NCBI GenBank assembly: GCA_052289195.1
Contig: DAWAJD010000037.1
Location: 1-15,798, forward strand
Direction of reading: 5' to 3'
Source of the DNA: UBA4644 sp900555855
Lineage (GTDB): Bacteria; Bacillota; Clostridia; Oscillospirales; Butyricicoccaceae
DNA length: 15,798 nt
The notes under the pieces were generated by a model. The model made no database searches, was not told the DNA's origin, and worked only from the letters and a program-made list of their open reading frames with translations. A program made the position numbers and the translations under genes. Of the stretch, positions 1-6,346 are shown piece by piece; positions within the stretch are counted from its first letter, which is position 1; every line of letters begins with the position of its first letter.

Positions 1-311
1 GCTTCGCATTCGCTCAGCACCTCCCCTTACACAGGGGAGGCAAGGGGTGGTGGGAAGAAGCTCGCTCCGCACCACTTTGCCGGGCAACGGCCCAAAGGAA
101 TCGGCCCCGCAGCACTTCGCTGCGGGGCGTTCGTCCACTTTCCACCGGCGGAAAGTGGACAGAAAGGCCGCCGGGGGGCCTTGATACCAAGGGCGAAATG
201 CCCCCCGGACCCCCCGTTCGCGGTCTCAGAGGATGGTTTCTGTTGCACGCAACTCCCCCTCGTCCCCCGCCCAAAAGAAGCGGGCTTTCGGGATGAGCAG
301 GGCTCCGCCGG
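1..311. repeat. Gene-free hairpin-rich intergenic repeat region
   Basis: No credible gene lies here. Four inverted repeats follow one another. A CCTCCCC/GGGGAGG hairpin spans 20-40. A 10-bp stem GCCCCGCAGC/GCTGCGGGGC spans 104-128. An 11-bp stem GTCCACTTTCC/GGAAAGTGGAC spans 133-160. A 9-bp stem CCGGGGGGC/GCCCCCCGG spans 171-208, with a small CCTTG/CAAGG stem inside it. The first hairpin and its right flank (CAAGGGG then GTGG) resemble the right end of the element at 5059-5215, so it is probably the end of a related element cut by the window edge. None of the stems is followed by a clear T-run, so I do not call a terminator for the minus-strand operon ending at 312. Confidence 0.6.
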
Positions 312-1034
312 TCAGCGTGTGGGGTAATCTCTCGGACCGTAGATGGCCGTACCCACCCGGATCAGGTTCGCGCCCTCCCGGATGGCGGCCAGATAGCTTC
401 CGCTCATGCCCATGGAGAGGATGTCCAGCGGGGCGTTTTTATAATGCCGGGTCCGGGCCTGCTCCAAAAGCTCCCGCAGCATGGCGAAGCAGCGGCGGCT
501 GGCGTCGCTGTTGTCAAAGGCCGGCGGAATGGCCATCAGGCCACGGACGCGCACGGAAGAAAGTCCCTCCGCCTGCTCCAGCAGGGGATAGAGCAGTTCC
601 GTCCCCGCGCCGGTCTTGGTGGCCTCCTGGCCGATGTTCAGCTCCAGCAGAAGATCCTGGGTAAGGCCCTGCTTTTCCGCTTCCTTTGCGATGGCCTCCA
701 GCAGACGGGGGCTGTCCACGCTCTGAATGCAGGCGGCCCGGCCCACCACCTTTTTCACCTTGTTGGTCTGCAGATGGCCGATAAAATGAACGGGCTTTTC
801 CAGATAGGCCCCCGCTTCATAATTCACCAGAAGCTCCTGCATATGGTTCTCGCCGAACAGATCCACCGGCAGGGCCGCGCTCTCCCGGATGGTCTCCGGC
901 GTGCGGGTCTTGCAGACGGCGCAGAGCAGGATCTCCTCGGGCTTCCGTCCGGCCTGCCGGGCGGCAAGGGCCATTTCCTCCCGGATGCGGGCCACATTCT
1001 CCGCCATGCGGGCGGCGTCATAGGCCTGCGGCAT
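312..1034 (-). CDS. yggS: YggS/YlmE-family PLP homeostasis protein
   Basis: This 240-residue protein belongs to the YggS/PROSC family. These are cytoplasmic alanine-racemase-fold proteins that bind pyridoxal 5'-phosphate and buffer the B6 pool without a known catalytic reaction. Length matches the family (about 230 residues). The PLP lysine is K42 in the AVCKTR motif. The GHLQTNK motif (about residues 85-91) and the C-terminal SMGMS...IREGANLIRVGTAIYG block, which holds the phosphate-binding part, are intact. The start is ATG at 1034, with GGAG about nine bases upstream inside the end of the preceding gene; only 2 bp separate the two genes, so they are cotranscribed. It is the last gene of the operon. 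Unlike in many Firmicutes, sepF is not adjacent in this window. Confidence 0.93.
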   Translation of the reverse strand: MPQAYDAARMAENVARIREEMALAARQAGRKPEEILLCAVCKTRTPETIRESAALPVDLFGENHMQELLVNYEAGAYLEKPVHFIGHLQTNKVKKVVGRAACIQSVDSPRLLEAIAKEAEKQGLTQDLLLELNIGQEATKTGAGTELLYPLLEQAEGLSSVRVRGLMAIPPAFDNSDASRRCFAMLRELLEQARTRHYKNAPLDILSMGMSGSYLAAIREGANLIRVGTAIYGPRDYPTR

Positions 1035-1036
1035 AC

Positions 1037-1582
1037 TTAAAGCTCCAGATAGGCTGCCCGCGCTCCGCCGATATATTTGGGCCGGGTCCGGGCGCAGAGG
1101 ATCCGGGCCTCGCCGATCCGGTCCAGCGTCAGCCGCACCGGCACCGCCACCCGGCGAAGATGCATGCCGATGAGGGTGCCGCCGATGTCCAGACCGGCGT
1201 CGGCCACGATGGTCTCCACCGCCACAGGCTCGGTAAAGGCGGCGTAGGCCGTCACGGCGAAGGAGCCGCCGGCATGGGGCTGGGGCACCACATTGACGAT
1301 CTCAAAGCCAAAGTGCTCCGCCGTCTCCCGCTCCACGATGAGGGCGCGGTTCAGGTGCTCGCAGCACTGGACGGCCAGACGGATGCCCCGCTCCTGCAGG
1401 ACGGGATAAATGCCGGAAAAGGCGGCCTTCGCCGCCTCCATGCTGGAGCCCTTGCCGATGCGCTGGCCCACCATCTCACTGGAGGAACAGCCGATCACCA
1501 AAAGCTGGCCGGGCTTGAGCCCGGCCTGATCCAAAAGCTCCGTCACGGCTTGACGGGCCTGCGCTGTGATCTCTTCATACAT
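1037..1582 (-). CDS. DUF436 / TIGR01440 (YwlG-type) family protein
   Basis: This 181-residue protein matches the DUF436 family (Bacillus YwlG type), which has no established biochemical role. Recognisable blocks are LLVIGCSSSEMVGQRIG (about residues 26-42), VQCCEHLNRALIVERE and the C-terminal DIGGTLIGMHLR region; family length is about 180 residues. Upstream in-frame codons extend to 1660, but they lie inside the preceding gene. The ATG at 1582 gives the family-typical MYEE start and has a GGAAAGG-like ribosome site upstream. The gene begins 4 nt after the ECF S-component stop and ends 2 nt before yggS, so it sits in the middle of a three-gene operon. Its neighbours suggest a link to vitamin uptake or handling, but that is inference. 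Confidence 0.88.
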   Translation of the reverse strand: MYEEITAQARQAVTELLDQAGLKPGQLLVIGCSSSEMVGQRIGKGSSMEAAKAAFSGIYPVLQERGIRLAVQCCEHLNRALIVERETAEHFGFEIVNVVPQPHAGGSFAVTAYAAFTEPVAVETIVADAGLDIGGTLIGMHLRRVAVPVRLTLDRIGEARILCARTRPKYIGGARAAYLEL

Positions 1583-1586
1583 AAGC

Positions 1587-2120
1587 TCAACGACCTTTCC
1601 AAGAATGCTCCCGCACAGCCGGCACCTTGATGAGCAGCTGGTAGAGCAGGATTGAAACAATACATCCGGCCAGACCCTGCATCAGGTTGCCGGGGATGCT
1701 GGTAACAGCACCTGCGGGCTTGCCCAGGATCAGGGCCTTATAAGCAAAGTAGCCGGCCACCATGAACAGCTCGGCGGGCACGACGCAGAGGAGCTGCATG
1801 GGAACGGAGGGGATCTCCCGCTCCTTCATGACCTTCTTCATCAACAGCGCGGCAAAGACGGCCACGAGACCCTTGATGATAAAGGAGCCGGGGATATAAT
1901 AGGCGTAGCCTGCGATCAGGTCGGCCAGAGCGGAGCCAAGGCCGCCGGCGATGCCGCCGTAAAGGGGGCCCAGCAGAAAGGCGGACAGCAGAACGAAGCC
2001 ATCGCCCAGATTGGTATAGCCGCCCACGGTGGGGATGCGGATCACCAGCGTCGCCACGCACACCAGCGCGGCAAACATGGCGGTGAGGACCAGCATACGA
2101 AGCTTGTTGTCGTTTTTCAT
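1587..2120 (-). CDS. ECF transporter S component (vitamin-type substrate binder)
   Basis: This 177-residue, highly hydrophobic protein has about five to six membrane segments. It fits the substrate-specific S component of an energy-coupling-factor importer of the ECF_trnsprt/riboflavin-type family. TM1 (RMLVLTAMFAALVCVATLV, about residues 8-26) carries small-residue spacing typical of the contact with EcfT. The conserved stretch TNLGDGFVLLSAFLLGPLYG (about 36-55) and the PGSFIIKGL block (77-85) are characteristic of the group. No EcfA or EcfT genes are nearby, as expected for a group II S component using a shared energising module. ATG at 2120 is preceded by AAGGGAG; an upstream in-frame ATG at 2162 lies within the promoter and is rejected. 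Substrate is not determinable from sequence; cotranscription with YggS makes a B6 vitamer a reasonable guess. Confidence 0.85.
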   Translation of the reverse strand: MKNDNKLRMLVLTAMFAALVCVATLVIRIPTVGGYTNLGDGFVLLSAFLLGPLYGGIAGGLGSALADLIAGYAYYIPGSFIIKGLVAVFAALLMKKVMKEREIPSVPMQLLCVVPAELFMVAGYFAYKALILGKPAGAVTSIPGNLMQGLAGCIVSILLYQLLIKVPAVREHSWKGR

Positions 2121-2153
2121 AGCGTTTTGTCTCCCTTGTGTGTTGTTGCCTTT

Positions 2154-2181
2154 ATCATACACCGTTCTGACCTGATTTCCA
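2154..2181 (-). promoter_or_regulatory. Promoter of ECF S/DUF436/yggS operon
   Basis: On the minus strand, TGGAAA (2176-2181) and TATGAT (2154-2159) are separated by 16 bp. The predicted transcription start is about 25-30 nt before the ATG at 2120, so there is no room for a riboswitch. The -35 box is weak (4 of 6 consensus bases). Confidence 0.5.
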
Positions 2182-2286
2182 GTGCCACTTCAAGAAAAGT
2201 TTATGTGGTCAGATGGCGCGGGGCCGGAAAGGCTGCCAAAAAAACGGGCAAAAAACTGGGCAAAAGGGAGAAACTGCTGGGAAGAA

Positions 2287-2315
2287 TTGACAAAAGTGGG
2301 AGCGGCTGGTATAGT
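2287..2315 (+). promoter_or_regulatory. Strong sigma-A promoter for the secreted Cys-rich protein
   Basis: TTGACA (2287-2292) and TATAGT (2310-2315) are separated by exactly 17 bp, which is near consensus. Start of transcription should lie about 40 nt before the ATG at 2364. Confidence 0.8.
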
Positions 2316-2363
2316 GGCCTTACGGCAAAGCCTGCCGAATCAAGGAAATGGAGGACCGAAGAA

Positions 2364-2777
2364 ATGAAAAAGACCATTGCGCTGCTGCTGACGGCGCTGC
2401 TGCTGTGCGCCGCGCTGCCTGTGTTTGCTAAGGCGCCGCCGGCCGTTGCCACGGAGGACGGCAGGATCACGGTGGAGCCGTCTGCCCGCGTGACTGCGGA
2501 GGTCCCCAGCATGGACTGCAGCCATTCCGGCGGGGAGCGGGAGGTCCGCGTGACCGAGCAGCTGGCCTGCGGCGAATATCGGAGCTACGATGAGGTCTAT
2601 TGTGCGGAATGCGGGCTCTTTTTGAAGACCCGGAACCTGACCTCCGGGACGAATCATGCCCACATCGGCGACTGGATCAAAAACGGCCCCTTCTATGAAC
2701 TGGGAGTAGGCTATTACTATACCTATACCTGCGCCTCCTGCGGCGCAGACATGGGCTGGCTCCACGCCGGCTTCTGA
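2364..2777 (+). CDS. Small secreted cysteine-rich protein, unknown function
   Basis: I do not recognise the family of this 137-residue protein. The start is ATG at 2364, with GGAGG nine bases upstream. The N-terminus is a clear Sec signal peptide: MKK, a hydrophobic core (about residues 5-20) and a VFA cleavage site near residue 22. There is no lipobox, so it should be released or stay in the envelope. The mature part has two CxxC pairs (C80/C83 and C123/C126), further cysteines at C52 and C69, and histidines at 54, 98 and 100. This looks like a zinc-ribbon-type metal site or disulphide-bonded fold. It is monocistronic between its own consensus promoter and a hairpin array. Confidence 0.75.
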   Translation: MKKTIALLLTALLLCAALPVFAKAPPAVATEDGRITVEPSARVTAEVPSMDCSHSGGEREVRVTEQLACGEYRSYDEVYCAECGLFLKTRNLTSGTNHAHIGDWIKNGPFYELGVGYYYTYTCASCGADMGWLHAGF

Positions 2778-2980
2778 GGCCCGCCGCAAAACGGCGAAAT
2801 CCCATAAAAAGCATTCCGGAGCGCCCTTTGGGCGCTCTGAGACTGTCGAAAAACCGCTTCGCTGGGTTTTTCTCGACAGTTCGGCTCCGGCCTGCGGGCC
2901 GGTTTCGCCAAATTTTTGCGAAAATTTGGCGGGTTACGGTGTTTTTTCCCGGCACATGTCCGTGAAAAAACATCCCATAG

Positions 2981-3010
2981 GAAAAAGCCTGCAATTTTGC
3001 AGCCTTTTTC
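2981..3010. terminator. Bidirectional intrinsic terminator
   Basis: GAAAAAG, one mismatch, CTGCAA, a short loop, then TTGCAG, one mismatch and CTTTTTC form a stem that yields a U-tract on both strands. It is placed to end both the secreted-protein transcript (plus) and the CBS transcript (minus). Confidence 0.6.
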
Positions 3011-3021
3011 GACAAGCTGCG

Positions 3022-3046
3022 GAGCGCCCTTTGGGCGCTCTTTTTT
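3022..3046 (+). terminator. Intrinsic terminator, plus strand
   Basis: GAGCGCCC, a TTT loop and GGGCGCTC are followed by six Ts (3041-3046). It is a canonical plus-strand terminator located just before the end of the convergent CBS gene. It is also the right end of the hairpin array. Confidence 0.7.
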
Positions 3047-3058
3047 GTCCGGCTGCGG

Positions 3059-3493
3059 TCAGGCGTGCTTTTTATCCTGCTTGGGGCCGGCCTGCAGGCC
3101 CAGCTGCTGGCAGAGATAGGTGATGACCCTTTTCCGGGTGATGATGCCGATAAACATGCCCCGGTCGTCTACCACGGGGGCAAAGTTTTGCTCGGTGGAG
3201 GTCTGGAGCAGATCCTCAATGCTCATGGAGGCCTTCAGCGGCTTGTTGTCCTTATGGTGGGGGATGCCCTTGAGGGGCGTCTTGTCGGCGTCGGCAAAGC
3301 CGTTTTCCAGCTTGCGGATCCGCCAGAGCAGATCGCCCTCGGTAACGGTCCCCACATATTCGCCGGTGCGCCGGATGATGGGGATGGAGCTGTAGCGCAC
3401 CCGCTCCATGACCTTCAGCGCCTGGGCGATGGTAAAATCCTCATATAAAAACGCGACCTCCTGCTTGGGAGTGAGGAAGAGCAGAATGTTCAT
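3059..3493 (-). CDS. Tandem-CBS domain protein (DarB/CbpB-like)
   Basis: This 144-residue cytosolic protein consists almost entirely of two CBS domains (about residues 10-62 and 75-140) forming one Bateman module. CBS modules bind adenine nucleotides. The length, the lack of any effector domain and the C-terminal FAPVVDDRGMFIGIITRKRV block resemble the c-di-AMP-binding proteins DarB (Bacillus YkuL) and CbpB (Listeria). That resemblance is from memory, so the ligand is an inference. ATG at 3493 is preceded by AAAGGA. The gene is transcribed divergently from the ion permease at 3723, and each has its own promoter in the 230-bp gap, which suggests a functional link with ion transport. The C-terminus ends in a basic tail (KQDKKHA). 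Confidence 0.85.
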   Translation of the reverse strand: MNILLFLTPKQEVAFLYEDFTIAQALKVMERVRYSSIPIIRRTGEYVGTVTEGDLLWRIRKLENGFADADKTPLKGIPHHKDNKPLKASMSIEDLLQTSTEQNFAPVVDDRGMFIGIITRKRVITYLCQQLGLQAGPKQDKKHA

Positions 3494-3563
3494 GGGCGTC
3501 CTTTCTCAGAATGGGCCGGAGGCGGAGCGCGGATCGCCCCGCTATGCTGCTTGCTGTGACTTT

Positions 3564-3592
3564 ATCCTAACACAGTTTACGGCAAAGGGCAA
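3564..3592 (-). promoter_or_regulatory. Promoter of the CBS-domain gene
   Basis: On the minus strand, TTGCCC (3587-3592) and TAGGAT (3564-3569) are separated by 17 bp. The start is about 65 nt upstream of the ATG at 3493. Confidence 0.5.
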
Positions 3593-3645
3593 TGAACGGT
3601 GCGTGAATTTTTGCCGACCGGATCCGGCAAAAGCGAAAATTTTTC

Positions 3646-3674
3646 TTGCGTTTGCAGGCGGCTTGCGCTATACT
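3646..3674 (+). promoter_or_regulatory. Promoter of the ion permease gene
   Basis: TTGCGT (3646-3651) and TATACT (3669-3674) are separated by 17 bp. The leader is about 40 nt to the ATG at 3723. Confidence 0.6.
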
Positions 3675-3722
3675 TTCAGTCGTATGCTGTCTGAAATCGA
3701 CGAAATAAAGGAGAATCCCCCC

Positions 3723-4991
3723 ATGCCTTACGCACTTGCTCTGTTTGCCGCGACCTATGTACTCATGCTGATCTTTGCGAAGCACCGCGCTTTGATCGCC
3801 CTGGCCTCCGCCGCGGTGTTTGTCATTACCGGGATGCTGCCGCCGGGGGAGATCCTGGCGTCCATCGACCTGAATGTGCTGCTGATGATCGCCGGCACCA
3901 TGGGCCTGGTGCAGCTGTTTATCGAAAGCAAAATGCCCGAGCGGCTGGCGGAGCTGATCATGGAGCGGGTCCCCAATGTGCAGGCCGCCGCCGTTGCGCT
4001 GGCGCTGTTTGCGGGGGTGATCTCCGCCTTTGTGGACAATGTGGCCACGGTGCTGATGATCGCGCCGGTGGCGCTGGAGATCTGCAAAAAGCTCAAGACC
4101 GATCCCGTCCCCTTCATCATCGCCATTGCCGTCTCCTCCAACCTGCAGGGCGCGGCTACGCTGGTGGGCGATACCACGGCCATCATGCTTGGCTCCTATG
4201 CCGGCATGAGCTTTCTGGACTTTTTTGTTTATCAGGGCAAGCCGGGCATCTTCTTCGCCGTGGAGCTGGGCGCGGTGATCTCCGCGCTGATCCTGGCGTG
4301 GCTTTTCCGCCGGGAAAAGCAGCCCATCCCCAAAAGCACTGCGCGGACGGAGGTCACCGACTATGTTCCCACCGTTTTGCTGGGCGGTGCGGTGCTGCTG
4401 CTGATCCTGGCCTCCTTCCTGCCCAATAAGCCGGAGATCACCAACGGCCTGATCTGCATCGTGCTGATGGCGGTGGGCATCCTCTACAGCACCCTTCGCC
4501 ACGGCCGCGGCGACGCGCTGGTCCAGACGCTGCGGGCCATTGATTTTGAGACGCTGGGCCTGCTGGTGGGGCTGTTCCTGATCATCGGCGGCATCTCCAA
4601 CATGGGCGTCATCGACGCCGCGGCCGATCTGCTGGCAAAGCTGGGCGGGGGAAAGGTGTTCGTTTTGTATACGGTGATCGTCTGGGCCTCCGTGCTGATC
4701 TCCGCCTTTATTGACAATATCCCCTATGTGGCCACCATGCTGCCGGTGATCACCGGGCTGGCACTCAAGCTGGGCATCGACCCCACGCTGCTCTATTTCG
4801 GCCTGCTCACCGGAGCCACCCTGGGCGGCAACTGCACGCCCATCGGCGCTTCCGCCAACATCACCGGCATCGGCATCCTGCGCCGGGCGGGCTATGAGGT
4901 CAAAACGCGGGACTTCACCCGCATCGGCATCCCCTTCACGCTGGCGGCGGTGATCCCGGCCTATCTCTATTTCTGGCTGATCTACGCATAA
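3723..4991 (+). CDS. SLC13/ArsB-NhaD superfamily ion permease
   Basis: This 422-residue integral membrane protein has about ten to eleven hydrophobic segments and belongs to the ion-transporter (IT) superfamily, SLC13/ArsB/NhaD type. It has two homologous halves. The first has SAFVDN (101-106) and NLQGAATLVGD (140-150); the second has SAFIDN (327-332) and GATLGGNCTPIGASANI (364-380). These paired SAF(V/I)DN and G/N-rich re-entrant motifs form the substrate and cation sites in the superfamily. The substrate could be a dicarboxylate, sulfate, arsenite or Na+/H+ and cannot be decided here; no arsR or arsenate reductase is adjacent. ATG at 3723 has AAAGGAG nine bases upstream. An open frame continues upstream to 3408, but it overlaps the divergent gene and the promoter. 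A strong terminator follows the stop. Confidence 0.85.
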   Translation: MPYALALFAATYVLMLIFAKHRALIALASAAVFVITGMLPPGEILASIDLNVLLMIAGTMGLVQLFIESKMPERLAELIMERVPNVQAAAVALALFAGVISAFVDNVATVLMIAPVALEICKKLKTDPVPFIIAIAVSSNLQGAATLVGDTTAIMLGSYAGMSFLDFFVYQGKPGIFFAVELGAVISALILAWLFRREKQPIPKSTARTEVTDYVPTVLLGGAVLLLILASFLPNKPEITNGLICIVLMAVGILYSTLRHGRGDALVQTLRAIDFETLGLLVGLFLIIGGISNMGVIDAAADLLAKLGGGKVFVLYTVIVWASVLISAFIDNIPYVATMLPVITGLALKLGIDPTLLYFGLLTGATLGGNCTPIGASANITGIGILRRAGYEVKTRDFTRIGIPFTLAAVIPAYLYFWLIYA

Positions 4992-5005
4992 GCGTGAGAG
5001 ATGGC

Positions 5006-5035
5006 AGCGCGGCCTGAAAAGGCCGCGCTTTTTTT
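5006..5035 (+). terminator. Intrinsic terminator of the ion permease gene
   Basis: AGCGCGGCCT, a short loop and AGGCCGCGCT are followed by a run of Ts to 5035. It starts 15 nt after the stop codon. Confidence 0.9.
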
Positions 5036-5058
5036 GGCTTTCGTGCCCCGTCTCTCGT

Positions 5059-5215
5059 CTTGCCTCCCTCTGACGAGGGAGGTGGCAAACCCGAAGGGTT
5101 TGACGGAGGGAGAGATACGGCGAGCCCATGCAAAGCGGGATGCCCAGAGCATACTGGTTGCGAATTCTCTCCCTCAGTCGCCTGCGGCGACAGCTCCCTC
5201 GTCAGAGGGAGCCAA
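5059..5215. repeat. MITE-like element with paired hairpin termini
   Basis: Two roughly 50-bp ends form imperfect terminal inverted repeats. The left end has CTCCCTCTGACGAGGGAG (5064-5081) and the right end its exact reverse complement (5194-5211). Each end then has its own second hairpin: CAAACCC/GGGTTTG at 5086-5102 on the left and GTCGCC/GGCGAC at 5177-5191 on the right. The GGAGGGAGAGA/TCTCTCCCTC words complete the match. About 50 bp of unique sequence lies between. There is no ORF for a transposase, so it would be non-autonomous. The 20-54 segment of this window looks like the end of a relative. Confidence 0.75.
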
Positions 5216-5354
5216 GGGGGGTGGATATCCCCTGTGGGACAGACTGCTCAGAGGGAACCAAGCCCTGCGGGGGAGCGGGGATTCTCCTTTCAGCAGGAGC
5301 AAGCCCCGCGGGACGGCGGTAAGCCCCGCGACCTTCCACCGCCCCATTTTTGAT

Positions 5355-5383
5355 CGCGGCCCTGCTCCGGGCCGCGTTTTTTT
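5355..5383 (+). terminator. Plus-strand terminator just upstream of the next promoter
   Basis: CGCGGCCC, a six-base loop and GGGCCGCG are followed by seven Ts (5377-5383). No plus-strand gene ends here, because the permease already has its own terminator. It insulates the downstream promoter from read-through. Confidence 0.75.
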
Positions 5384-5384
5384 G

Positions 5385-5413
5385 TTGCGGCCGGGGCCGC
5401 CGCATGGTAAAAT
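5385..5413 (+). promoter_or_regulatory. Promoter of the pseudouridine synthase/VanW/ggt operon
   Basis: TTGCGG (5385-5390) and TAAAAT (5408-5413) are separated by 17 bp. The predicted start near 5420 leaves only about six bases before the ATG at 5426, which argues for the TTG start at 5447. Confidence 0.6.
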
Positions 5414-5446
5414 AGCGGCAGGCATATGCTGAAGGGAGGGGGACGC

Positions 5447-6346
5447 TTGGAGCGGCTGGACTATCTCTGCCGTCCGGAGGACGGCGGGCAGGAGGTGCTG
5501 ACCCTGCTGCGGCGGGAGCTGCGCATCTCCACCAATCTGCTGCGGCAACTGAAGCAGACGGAAAACGGCATCACGCTGGACGGCGTGCGGGTGACGGTGC
5601 GGCAGCGGGTGCTGCCCGGGCAGGTGCTTTCCATCCTGCGGGAGCCGGATTCCGGCCGGGAAAAGCGGGTGGAGCCAAAGGCAGGCCCGCTGGACATCGT
5701 GTATGAGGACCGGGATCTGATGATCCTCAACAAGTCTGCGGGGCTGGCCGTCCATCCCAGCCCGGGGCATTATGACGGCGACACGCTGGGCAACCGGGTG
5801 GTGGCTTATCTGCTCCAGCGGGGCGAGAACCCGGCCTTCCGGGCCATCAACCGGCTGGACCGGGGGACCTCCGGCCTGATGACCGTGGCCGTCAACAAGC
5901 TGGCCGCCCAGCGGCTGGAGGATGCGCTGGCCCGGGGCGAGATCCGGAGGATCTACCGGGCGGTGGCGGAGGGGACGGGGCTTCCGCCGGAGGGCGTTAT
6001 TGATCTGCCCATCGGCAAGCAGGAGGGCTGCGGCATCCGCCGGTGCGTCTGCCCGGAGGGGCAGCGTGCCGTGACCCATTTCCGGGTGCTGCAGGAGAGC
6101 TGCGGCCGGACGCTGCTGGAGCTGCGGCTGGAGACGGGCCGCACCCACCAGATCCGCTGCCATCTGAGCCATCTGGGCCATCCCCTGTGCGGGGATTTCA
6201 TGTACGGACGGGAGCTTCCTGGGCTGGAGGGCTTTGCGCTGCATTCCCGGGAGATCTTCCTGCCCCAGCCCTCCACCGGGGAGGCGCTGCACTTTACCGT
6301 CCCGGAGCCGGAGCGGTTTTCCCTGCTGCTGAAAGGAGAAATATGA
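5447..6346 (+). CDS. RluA-family (RluD-like) RNA pseudouridine synthase
   Basis: This protein of about 299 residues isomerises specific uridines in rRNA or tRNA to pseudouridine. An N-terminal S4-like RNA-binding region (about residues 15-65) precedes the RluA catalytic domain. The catalytic motif INRLDRGTSGLM contains the essential Asp (D138 from the chosen start). The C-terminal signature GRTHQIRCHLSHLGHPLCGD is intact. I chose TTG at 5447, since it has AAGGGAGGGGG at 5432-5442 and fits the promoter. An in-frame ATG at 5426 would add seven residues but lacks a good ribosome site and is almost leaderless. The product overlaps the next gene (ATGA-type overlap at 6343-6346). The exact target uridine is not predictable; an RluD or YlyB role is possible. 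Confidence 0.9.
   Translation: MERLDYLCRPEDGGQEVLTLLRRELRISTNLLRQLKQTENGITLDGVRVTVRQRVLPGQVLSILREPDSGREKRVEPKAGPLDIVYEDRDLMILNKSAGLAVHPSPGHYDGDTLGNRVVAYLLQRGENPAFRAINRLDRGTSGLMTVAVNKLAAQRLEDALARGEIRRIYRAVAEGTGLPPEGVIDLPIGKQEGCGIRRCVCPEGQRAVTHFRVLQESCGRTLLELRLETGRTHQIRCHLSHLGHPLCGDFMYGRELPGLEGFALHSREIFLPQPSTGEALHFTVPEPERFSLLLKGEI

Larger units (their letters stand above)
2818..3046. repeat. Seven-hairpin array with inverted termini (MITE-like)
   Basis: Seven inverted repeats are stacked end to end at about 2819-2837, 2842-2880, 2887-2902, 2906-2931, 2941-2971, 2981-3010 and 3022-3040. The first and last are the same 20-nt word, GGAGCGCCCTTTGGGCGCTC, at 2818-2837 and 3021-3040. The one at 2906-2931 is a perfect 11-bp stem with a TGCG loop. 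The outer ends are also related to each other as inverted repeats: a GAGCGCCC palindrome followed by TGTCGAAAAA occurs on the plus strand at the left and on the minus strand at the right. It lies between two convergent genes and carries no gene. It could be a non-autonomous mobile or REP-like element. Confidence 0.65.
4992..5446. other. Intergenic region with terminators, repeat element and promoter
   Basis: No convincing gene is present in this 455-bp gap. It holds, in order, the permease terminator (5006-5035), an inverted-repeat element (5059-5215), a GC-rich stretch with no assignable function (5216-5350), a plus-strand terminator (5355-5383) and the promoter of the next operon (5385-5413). 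Confidence 0.7.

Noticed and set aside
3567..5129. Long minus-strand open frame antisense to the ion permease
   Set aside because: Its translation is His/Gln/Asp/Gly-rich low complexity, typical of antisense to membrane-protein genes. It runs across the permease terminator and into the repeat element.
5001..5432. Plus-strand open frames across the repeat region before the pseudouridine synthase
   Set aside because: They read through a terminator, an inverted-repeat element and a second terminator. They have no good ribosome site, and their translation is low complexity.
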